From Halobacteriales archaeon (GTDB taxonomy: Archaea; Halobacteriota; Halobacteria; Halobacteriales; SKSH01): a stretch of DNA of 15,599 nt. The DNA is taken from contig SKSH01000029.1 in the NCBI GenBank assembly GCA_007118075.1, positions 1-15,599 on the forward strand. Reading direction: 5' to 3'. The position numbers were made by a program, and so were the translations under genes. Below, in pieces: positions 1 through 5,579 of this stretch. Position 1 is the first letter of the stretch. Each line of letters starts with the position of its first letter. Below the pieces are notes generated by a model. The model was not told the DNA's origin. It did no database searches and saw only the letters and a list, made by a program, of their open reading frames with translations.

Positions 1-784
1 CGGCTGCAGCTGCTTCCAATATCGCCTCTTCGACGACCTCGAGGTCTGAACCGTAAGCAACGCCTACGTCGACACGGAGTCGACGGGCCCTGATTGGGGC
101 CGTCTCGTTCATAATCTGTTGATGATTGAACTCTGCGTTCGGGATTGTGACAGTCATATTATCCCTGGTGAGGATGGTGGTCGAACGAACCGAGATATCG
201 ACCACCGTTCCACGTTCACCATTGGGAAGCGAGATGAAATCACCGACAACGAACGCTCGATCGAAGTAGAGCGAGATGCCGGCAGCGAAATTTGCTATGG
301 TATCCCGAGCAGCATATCCGATGACAATCCCGAGGATACCGGCAGATGCGAGCAGTGGGGTGAGATCAACACCCCATACATCGAGAATCAACACTGACGC
401 AATAATCAGCAAACCAATAGTCAGCAGGTTCACCAGTATGGGAGCAAATTTGACTCGTTCATTCCCTTGTGTTTTCAGCGTCTTGTTGCTGATGCTGATG
501 ATCGAGTACGTCCACAAGATGATGACAATCGAGAACGCAGTTGCGTTGATGACGAACTCGAGATCCGGTCTGTCGAGCAGCGTGGTCCCTCCAGCCACGA
601 CGATGGCAGCTGCTGTGGCGACCACGGGGATGTACACCTTCTGGAGTATGGTCTCCCAGGCCGATCCCTTCACACGGCGACAGAGCACCACGGTCAGGTA
701 TCGATAACCGATACCGAATCCGAGCAGCATACCGAGTGAGATGCCCAAGAGGAGGAGTTCTTCAGCATCAAGTTCAACCGGCAT
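1..784 (-). CDS. MscS-family mechanosensitive ion channel (3' end beyond window)
   Basis: My own minus-strand translation from the ATG at 784 stays open to the left edge, giving 261 residues without a stop, so the C-terminus is missing. Membrane segments lie at about residues 8-33, 50-66, 78-97 and 112-134. A pore-lining helix at about 141-171 has the MscS-type Gly/Ala pattern (LLASAGILGIVIGYAARDT), followed by the beta domain at about 175-220 (FVVGDFISLPNGERGTV, then TVTIPNAEF). MscS channels open under membrane tension and release osmolytes on hypo-osmotic shock, a plausible need for a halophile. It has five predicted membrane segments, two more than E. coli MscS, as in many archaeal homologues. 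The winged-helix gene ends 62 bp upstream on the same strand. A TATA-like element about 30 nt before the start suggests its own leaderless transcript. The family call is firm; ion selectivity cannot be read. Confidence 0.93.
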   Translation of the reverse strand, partial: MPVELDAEELLLLGISLGMLLGFGIGYRYLTVVLCRRVKGSAWETILQKVYIPVVATAAAIVVAGGTTLLDRPDLEFVINATAFSIVIILWTYSIISISNKTLKTQGNERVKFAPILVNLLTIGLLIIASVLILDVWGVDLTPLLASAGILGIVIGYAARDTIANFAAGISLYFDRAFVVGDFISLPNGERGTVVDISVRSTTILTRDNMTVTIPNAEFNHQQIMNETAPIRARRLRVDVGVAYGSDLEVVEEAILEAAAA

Positions 785-808
785 GGCTCAAGGGTTCAAC
801 CGGAGACA

Positions 809-818
809 GTTATAGCTA
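809..818 (-). promoter_or_regulatory. Putative TATA element of the MscS gene
   Basis: On the minus strand this reads TAGCTATAAC, centred about 30 nt before the ATG at 784. That is where the archaeal TATA box falls when the transcript starts at or next to the start codon. No Shine-Dalgarno sequence is obvious before the ATG, which fits leaderless translation. This is inferred from spacing and composition only. Confidence 0.45.
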
Positions 819-846
819 TTCTCCTCGCAGCCTCAAGTGACATCGG

Positions 847-1338
847 TTATTCGGCACGTTCCCTGGCTTGCTCGAGGGCGTACACGCCTCTACCTGTCAG
901 CGAATATACCTTCTGGCGCTTATCTTCCGGAAACGGTTGTTTGTCAACAAGCCCACGCTTGTAGAGGTTCCATAACCGCGATGCGATGGCGTTTTGTGAT
1001 AGCTCCGAGGTGTCGAGGTGCTCATAGACCTCCTCAGTTCGAAGGGGTTGATCGGTCTCCTCTAAGACCGCGAGGATTTGAAAGGGAATGCTCTCGATCT
1101 GTACCCGTGCACTTGTCTCGACAGGAGCCGGTAACTCCTCACCGACCCCATCCGAACCAGGGACCGGGATACGAAGTGACATTCTCGCTTCTGGAGAGAG
1201 TGTCAATGAGAGTCGTTGGATTGGTACATCAGCATCAAGCTGTTCGATGAACCGACGTAGATCAGCAACGGAATACTCACCCTCGAAACCGATGACGTAC
1301 TCAGCTCCAGAGTCATCAGGTGTTATTTCAATCGACAT
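847..1338 (-). CDS. Winged-helix transcriptional regulator
   Basis: 163 residues from an ATG. The C-terminal half, about residues 82-160, is a winged-helix DNA-binding domain. A first helix (IPFQILAVLEE) is followed by a helix-turn-helix whose recognition helix is near 114-132 (SQNAIASRLWNLYKRGLVDK), then a wing and a final strand/helix (KRQKVYSLTGRGVYALEQA). This matches haloarchaeal PadR/MarR-like wHTH proteins. The N-terminal 60 residues form a separate segment of alternating strands and one helix that I do not recognise; it could sense a ligand or mediate dimerisation. The gene lies between a phosphohexomutase and an MscS channel on the same strand, but each gap holds its own TATA element, so targets cannot be inferred from operon membership. 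DNA binding is likely; the ligand and regulon are unknown. Confidence 0.8.
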   Translation of the reverse strand: MSIEITPDDSGAEYVIGFEGEYSVADLRRFIEQLDADVPIQRLSLTLSPEARMSLRIPVPGSDGVGEELPAPVETSARVQIESIPFQILAVLEETDQPLRTEEVYEHLDTSELSQNAIASRLWNLYKRGLVDKQPFPEDKRQKVYSLTGRGVYALEQARERAE

Positions 1339-1361
1339 AGATAGTCGAAATACCGCATGTC

Positions 1362-1369
1362 TTTTAAAA
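1362..1369 (-). promoter_or_regulatory. Putative TATA box of the winged-helix gene (leaderless)
   Basis: TTTTAAAA, palindromic on both strands, is centred about 27 nt before the ATG at 1338. This is the expected spacing for an archaeal TATA box with transcription starting at the start codon. The surrounding 1345-1400 stretch is markedly AT-rich compared with the flanking genes. Confidence 0.6.
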
Positions 1370-1389
1370 TAATCTTCCGATATATTATG

Positions 1390-1395
1390 AAAAAA
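1390..1395 (-). terminator. Putative oligo-T terminator of the phosphohexomutase gene
   Basis: A run of six T on the minus strand lies about 36 nt past the phosphohexomutase stop codon (1431-1433), within a very AT-rich spacer. Archaeal RNA polymerase can terminate at short oligo-T tracts without a hairpin, and I see no stem here. Placement between two same-strand genes fits a transcription boundary. Confidence 0.4.
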
Positions 1396-1430
1396 TAGTA
1401 TGTATTGGCAACAACTTCTGGTAATCGCCG

Positions 1431-2819
1431 TTATACGGCTTCGACTAATTCTGCCAGGAACATCTTCGCCTCCGTAGCGATCACCAGCGCTCGCTCGGGA
1501 TCAGAAGATTCAGCATACACTCGAAGTTTCTCCTCGGTCCCAGATGGTCGCACCAGGACCCATGAGCCATCCTCCAGTAGGAACTTTCGACCATCGACGG
1601 CAGATATTTCAGCCACCGGGAGTTCACCGAATTCGGCTGGTGGATCTGCGGCTACCGCATCTAGAACCGCTGATTTCAGCTGCTCTGGACAATCCACGTT
1701 CTCGGTCATATGTGCGATTTGGCCGTATCGCTCGAACAGCGCCTCGATTCGAGTATCGAACGATCGCACCGCGTGAACATCGGCAGCCAGTGTTCCGACG
1801 AGCACGCCATCTTTCTCTCGGACATGTCCGCGGATGGTCAATCCATTGCTATCCTCACCGCCGATGAGGGCGTCGTGTTCAGCGATCGCCTCAGCGACCC
1901 ATTTGAACCCAACCGGTGTTTCGTACACCGACTCACCATGCGCTTCAGCGATGCGGTCGATCAGGTAGGTCGTGGACACGGTCCGAACCGCCGGTCCAGT
2001 ATCCCCCTCTAGCAGGTGCTCATATAACACCGCGAAGAGAAGATTCGGATCGACATATCCCTGGTCGGTGACGATGGCTACTCGGTCTGCATCACCATCA
2101 TTCGCGATACCGAAATCGACCGCTCCTTCGGCCACCTGTTCGATGAGAGAGGTGAGGTTTTCTGCGGTTGGTTCCGGTGGAGTACCCCCGAAGTCAGGTT
2201 CATGGGTACAGCGTAGACGTTCGACCTCAGCTCCGGCCTCTTCGAGCACCACATCGGTCACCCCTCTCCCACTGCCATGCATGGCATCGTAGGCAACCCG
2301 CAAGCCATCGAGGTCAGGGTCGATCCGATCCAGCACCGTTTCAATGTGGAAACCAACGAAATCGAACTTTTCGAGCCTTCCTGGAGGCCGATCGGCTACT
2401 GGTTCCTCACCGAGACTAGCCTCGATCTGGTCGGTGACTGTTGGGAGTGCAGGGGCACCGCCTGCCGGAATCAGCTTGATACCGTGATACGATGGAGGGT
2501 TGTGTGAGGCGGTGACCATGAAACCGCCAGCGAGATCGTGTGATTCGATCGCTGCAGCCAGCGCTGGCGTGGGGCAATCCCGCTGCGACCGCCAGACATC
2601 GAACCCAGCGCGGATCGCCCGCTCGGCGAGGATATCGGCGAGCTCATCGGCGCCATGTCTTGCATCGTATCCCACTGCGATCGGGTCATCACCGTGATCT
2701 GCCTCGAAGAGATATCGGGCGAAGGCATCCCCAACTGCCTCCACTCGTGGCCGGGTGAATTCCTCTCGATAATCTCGCCAACCATCAGTCCCGAATGAGA
2801 TTCGGTCGAGCTCGTTCAT
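1431..2819 (-). CDS. Alpha-D-phosphohexomutase (phosphoglucomutase/phosphomannomutase type)
   Basis: 462 residues from the ATG at 2819, close to the usual 450-460 of the family. It interconverts 1- and 6-phosphohexoses in the cytoplasm, feeding sugar nucleotides for glycans. All four family sites are visible: the N-terminal FGTDGWR; the phosphoserine loop TASHNP with Ser105; the metal-binding loop DGDADR at 241-246; the sugar-recognition loop GGEDSNG at 320-326; and the C-terminal phosphate-binding RPSGTEEKLR at 424-433. The frame stays open 132 nt further upstream to 2951, but that extension (rich in Trp, Cys and His) is unlike the acidic protein. The family N-terminal motif also begins right after my chosen start. 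The gene diverges from the signal peptidase operon across 143 bp. GGEDSNG is closer to glucose-type than to the GEMSGH mannomutase loop, so phosphoglucomutase is favoured, but substrate is not certain. Confidence 0.93.
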   Translation of the reverse strand: MNELDRISFGTDGWRDYREEFTRPRVEAVGDAFARYLFEADHGDDPIAVGYDARHGADELADILAERAIRAGFDVWRSQRDCPTPALAAAIESHDLAGGFMVTASHNPPSYHGIKLIPAGGAPALPTVTDQIEASLGEEPVADRPPGRLEKFDFVGFHIETVLDRIDPDLDGLRVAYDAMHGSGRGVTDVVLEEAGAEVERLRCTHEPDFGGTPPEPTAENLTSLIEQVAEGAVDFGIANDGDADRVAIVTDQGYVDPNLLFAVLYEHLLEGDTGPAVRTVSTTYLIDRIAEAHGESVYETPVGFKWVAEAIAEHDALIGGEDSNGLTIRGHVREKDGVLVGTLAADVHAVRSFDTRIEALFERYGQIAHMTENVDCPEQLKSAVLDAVAADPPAEFGELPVAEISAVDGRKFLLEDGSWVLVRPSGTEEKLRVYAESSDPERALVIATEAKMFLAELVEAV

Positions 2820-2887
2820 TTGTATGAAAGTGAATGAACCGAATCGAGAAGTATCCGATGGGTCGAGCGGCATCAATCGATCTTTCG

Positions 2888-2900
2888 GTTTATGGCATAA
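2888..2900 (+). promoter_or_regulatory. Putative TATA region of the signal peptidase operon
   Basis: GTTTATGGCATAA, the AT-richest spot in the 143-bp divergent spacer on this strand. It predicts a transcript starting near 2918-2921 and a leader of about 45 nt before the ATG at 2963. A leader fits the clear Shine-Dalgarno sequence there. It is inferred from position only. Confidence 0.4.
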
Positions 2901-2918
2901 CAGGTGACAAACCACCTG
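2901..2918. promoter_or_regulatory. Inverted repeat (possible operator) at the signal peptidase promoter
   Basis: CAGGTG, a 6-nt spacer and CACCTG form a perfect dyad, lying between the putative TATA region and the predicted start site. A repressor bound here would block the operon. A third copy of the half-site, CAGGTGG at 2952-2958, is part of the Shine-Dalgarno region and is complementary to CCACCTG at 2912-2918. If the transcript starts further upstream, the same bases could form alternative RNA hairpins. Confidence 0.4.
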
Positions 2919-2952
2919 CGTATGCTCAAACCACCACAGATCAGTAACCACC

Positions 2953-2960
2953 AGGTGGAG
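2953..2960 (+). promoter_or_regulatory. Shine-Dalgarno sequence of the signal peptidase gene
   Basis: AGGTGGAG lies just upstream of the ATG at 2963 and resembles the archaeal GGAGGTGA consensus. It is unusual in this window, where most first genes look leaderless. It also overlaps a short perfect inverted repeat, CCACC-A-GGTGG at 2948-2958, although the one-base centre makes a real RNA stem-loop unlikely. Confidence 0.55.
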
Positions 2961-2962
2961 CG

Positions 2963-3757
2963 ATGCGGGAGTTGATTACCGTATTGACGGTCGCGTTGGT
3001 GATCTTCCTGCTTCTCACGACGGAGCTACCGATACCGTTTGGAACGGTACACACAACCAGCATGGAGCCAACGATTTCATCGGGAGAGACTTTCCTCGCC
3101 CTCCCACCAGGTATTCTCGGTGGAGTGTCGGTCGGTGATATCGCGGTCTTCGCTGGAGATGACGGTTGGACCGTCCATCGTATCGAGGAATACGGGGATG
3201 AGTTCGCCATCACCGCAGGTGATGCGAACATCTTCACCGACCAAGCTGCAGGTGATCGACCGATCCATCGATCACAGATCATCGGGATCGTACCGACGGT
3301 CGCCGACAGACCGCTTACCGCGTTACTTCCCCAACTAAATCAGGTATCCACCATCATCCTTGGTGGGATCCTCATCGGTATCAGCCAGATCCGAACCGCG
3401 GATAATACCACCACTATGTTGACACCATTGGTGCTGGGACTCCTTGCAGCCGGTCTTGTCGTGGTAACTTGGATCAGTGGATCGGCCCATCCGATTGAGA
3501 CCGAGACCATCCACAACACCGGTCCATTGCCCCTCGTTGCCATCGGCTCTGAGACAGCCACCACGCTCTGGCCAGGTCAGCGCATCACGGATGTCGAGGA
3601 GTCAATCCAGACTGTACCCGGATGGGCTCCTGAGCCGATCCTCGCAGTTGGCCAAACCAGTGGAGGATGGTTCACCATCGGTCTCATCGCCGGAACCGTC
3701 GCATTCGCCATCACGGTCATGGCGAAACTACTCGGCGTGATATGCACCCGACAATGA
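2963..3757 (+). CDS. Signal peptidase I, archaeal/ER (S26B) type, with C-terminal membrane extension
   Basis: 264 residues. Type I signal peptidases cut signal peptides from exported proteins at the outer membrane face. An N-terminal membrane segment spans about residues 5-20. The catalytic Ser33 sits in TTSMEP and His72 in TVHRI (a Lys in bacterial enzymes). The GDAN motif with Asp87, followed by Asp93, supplies the acidic residues of the archaeal Ser-His-Asp site. The protein then continues beyond the minimal protease with segments at about 127-143 and 152-171, a roughly 64-residue predicted extracytoplasmic loop (172-235), and a last segment at about 236-259. It is first in an operon: its TGA overlaps the next ATG (ATGA at 3754-3757). 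Because the third gene encodes a small protein with an Ala-x-Ala site, a dedicated processing role like that of Bacillus SipW is plausible but inferred. Confidence 0.88.
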   Translation: MRELITVLTVALVIFLLLTTELPIPFGTVHTTSMEPTISSGETFLALPPGILGGVSVGDIAVFAGDDGWTVHRIEEYGDEFAITAGDANIFTDQAAGDRPIHRSQIIGIVPTVADRPLTALLPQLNQVSTIILGGILIGISQIRTADNTTTMLTPLVLGLLAAGLVVVTWISGSAHPIETETIHNTGPLPLVAIGSETATTLWPGQRITDVEESIQTVPGWAPEPILAVGQTSGGWFTIGLIAGTVAFAITVMAKLLGVICTRQ

Positions 3758-4737
3758 GCCAAAGCTGGTGGTACGGGTGCAGTACTTGGCTCGTCCTCAT
3801 GGTCACCAGATGGTGGTCGGTGATACTTGTCGGGCTCGTCGTGATCTCGGTCGTCTCGGGAGGTTTCCTCATCACAGATTCGACCGATCAGAGCCACTCG
3901 ATCGAAGAAGTAGGTGAGCTACACCTCTCGATCGAACCGATTGAAACCACGAACCTTGACCCAGCAGTTGAGGTACCTGCAGATCAAGTCATCCCGATCA
4001 CGTTGGCCGATCAGATGAGTGCAACTGCCAGGTATGATGTGTCACCGGGGGCAGATCCACACGATATCGATACGCTCGTGCTCAAGACAAAATCGACGCG
4101 ATCGATCGCAGATGGTATCGCCTGGGAACGAGTAACGACCATCGACGTCGGAGCAGGCGATCCACCACTCACGGTAGAGTCCAAGCTCAGGCTGGATACC
4201 CTCCTCGACACCGCAACAAAGGTGGATGAACAACTCGGGATCAGCCGTGGCCAACTCACCATTTCAGTCAAAGCGACGGTCATCAGCCAGGGAACGATTC
4301 GCCAGCAGACGGTTGCAACCATCGTCCCACATGCAGAATACGTTGAGCTCAATCCAGAGGTATCCGAACCTATCACTGTCGTCATCGAGGATGAGAAGTC
4401 CACAGACCGATGGCCATTCATCTCATTCGCCCTAGGCCTGGGCGGTCTGATGATCATCGGTGGATTGCGGATCACAGGCCGGGTGCCAATCAAGACTGGA
4501 GAACGTGATTCCTACCGGGTGCATGCCGCCATGTGGCGGACTCGACAGCCGATTATCAACCAGTCATCGTCGATCGGGGTCACCGACGCGGTGTTGGTAG
4601 CTGATCCCACAGAGGTAATCCAGGCCGCCGAACGAGCGGACCGTCCGATCAGGGTCGACCGATTCGGTACCGTCGCCGTCACAATCGATGAGTGCACCTA
4701 CGTCTGGTGGCCAGATGCCGCAGTTCAAGACACATGA
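3754..4737 (+). CDS. DUF5305-like two-pass membrane protein
   Basis: 327 residues if it starts at the ATG overlapping the upstream stop (ATGA); an in-frame ATG at 3742 would add four. A membrane segment at about residues 20-42 is followed by a predicted extracytoplasmic beta-rich domain (about 43-220) with many alternating hydrophobic stretches. A second segment at about 222-242 leads to an 85-residue cytoplasmic tail ending in a strand-rich unit (AERADRPIRVDRFGTVAVTI, then YVWW). This layout and tail pattern match my recollection of DUF5305 proteins, a haloarchaeal family of unknown function often found beside signal peptidases; no search was run. Stop/start overlaps on both sides imply translational coupling. 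It may act as scaffold, chaperone or anchor for the secreted product of the third gene, which is inference. No catalytic motif is visible. Confidence 0.8.
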   Translation: MSQSWWYGCSTWLVLMVTRWWSVILVGLVVISVVSGGFLITDSTDQSHSIEEVGELHLSIEPIETTNLDPAVEVPADQVIPITLADQMSATARYDVSPGADPHDIDTLVLKTKSTRSIADGIAWERVTTIDVGAGDPPLTVESKLRLDTLLDTATKVDEQLGISRGQLTISVKATVISQGTIRQQTVATIVPHAEYVELNPEVSEPITVVIEDEKSTDRWPFISFALGLGGLMIIGGLRITGRVPIKTGERDSYRVHAAMWRTRQPIINQSSSIGVTDAVLVADPTEVIQAAERADRPIRVDRFGTVAVTIDECTYVWWPDAAVQDT

Positions 4738-5276
4738 CGCAGAGAGGGGTTGGCGCATCCATGCCCTTCAGTAGGCGAACTATGATGACAGTCCTTGGTG
4801 GTATTGTCCTCGGTTATGGAACCGCGGCCTCAGCCGGTGCGTTCGACCGGATCCAGCTCGAGCGAGAGGTCAGTTTCGAGGTAGCAGACGATGATGAAAC
4901 GTCGATGCTCACCCTCGCAGAGAATCAAACGCGCGATGAGGATGAACTCCTAGAGGTAGAGGTCTCAGAAGATGGTCTCATCTCGTTGGTCATCGATGAA
5001 CCAGGTCTTGCCAGGGAGGCGACAACGGAGTTTCATGACGTGCTGTATGTGCATAATTTCCACAACTACGAGGTTGGAATCGAGGTAGAGTTCCTCCTCG
5101 GGGATGGGAGCACCACCGACCTGGTGGTTGCGTTCGATGGAAGCAACCCGTCGAAAACCGATTTCGACCCCATCCCAGTTGGCGGGTATCAGTCTCTTGG
5201 ATTTTTGTTCGAAACCGATGACTGGGATGAGGTTGAATCCGTATCGTCGATTCAGATCGAAGCGATGAGAGTCTAA
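4734..5276 (+). CDS. Small Tat-signal secreted protein, DUF1102/TasA-like candidate
   Basis: 180 residues from the ATG overlapping the upstream stop (ATGA at 4734-4737); an ATG at 4761 would give 171 and keep the signal peptide. The N-terminus carries a twin-arginine motif (SRRTMM, Arg14-Arg15), a hydrophobic core (about 19-30) and an Ala-x-Ala site (AASA, residues 31-34), so the mature protein would start at Gly35. The mature start (GAFDRIQLEREVSFEVADDD) resembles haloarchaeal DUF1102 proteins and TasA/camelysin-type beta-sandwich surface proteins, which likewise begin at GAF and are encoded next to signal peptidases. The mature part of about 146 residues is very acidic, strand-rich and lacks cysteine. 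It is the last gene of the operon and the probable cargo of the peptidase. The Tat signal is well supported; family and fibre function are tentative. Confidence 0.78.
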   Translation: MTQRGVGASMPFSRRTMMTVLGGIVLGYGTAASAGAFDRIQLEREVSFEVADDDETSMLTLAENQTRDEDELLEVEVSEDGLISLVIDEPGLAREATTEFHDVLYVHNFHNYEVGIEVEFLLGDGSTTDLVVAFDGSNPSKTDFDPIPVGGYQSLGFLFETDDWDEVESVSSIQIEAMRV

Positions 5277-5292
5277 GCTGCCGACAGCACGG

Positions 5293-5300
5293 TATTTATC
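5293..5300 (+). promoter_or_regulatory. Putative TATA box of the Rdx-like gene (leaderless)
   Basis: TATTTATC is centred about 29 nt before the ATG at 5325, the expected distance for a leaderless archaeal transcript. It lies just after the stop of the signal peptidase operon, so the small CxxC gene is probably transcribed independently. Confidence 0.5.
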
Positions 5301-5324
5301 CCGATGAGCTCGTAATCACCGCTC

Positions 5325-5555
5325 ATGTCGACGGTTGAAATCCAGTACTGTGTCCCATGTGGACATCTTGAGCGAGCCATCGAGCTGCAACGAACCATCT
5401 TAGAAAAGCATGGTCAGGGTGTCGAGGTTGTTGGACTCCGAACCGGTGATTCAGGAGTGTTCACCGTCTCGGTCGATGATGACCTGGTGTTCGATAAGGA
5501 GTCTGATGAGTTCGATGCCGACTCGATCCTCGAACGGATCGATTCGGCGATCTGA
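5325..5555 (+). CDS. SelT/SelW/SelH (Rdx) family thioredoxin-fold protein
   Basis: 76 residues, the usual size of SelW-like proteins. The first strand runs straight into a CxxC motif (IQYCVPCGHLERA, Cys9 and Cys12), followed by a helix, two strands (GVEVVGLRTGDSGVFTVSVDD) and a final helix ending in DADSILERIDSAI. This is the Rdx arrangement, in which bacterial and eukaryotic SelW often carries selenocysteine at the second position; here it is Cys. Family members are thought to be thiol-disulfide redox proteins with poorly defined partners. The gene converges on sdhA with 24 bp between stop codons. No partner oxidoreductase is adjacent. The fold and family are well supported; the substrate is unknown. 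Confidence 0.85.
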   Translation: MSTVEIQYCVPCGHLERAIELQRTILEKHGQGVEVVGLRTGDSGVFTVSVDDDLVFDKESDEFDADSILERIDSAI

Positions 5556-5579
5556 GCGACTGGTGAATCAGCGATCCGA

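Noticed and set aside
2820..2951. N-terminal extension of the phosphohexomutase to 2951
   Set aside because: The frame is open but its composition is unlike the acidic protein, the family's FGTDGWR motif starts just after the ATG at 2819, and it would cover the divergent promoter region.
4011..4493. 160-residue minus-strand open frame opposite the DUF5305-like gene
   Set aside because: Ser/Thr/Arg-rich shadow; the plus-strand gene has membrane helices and coupled overlaps.
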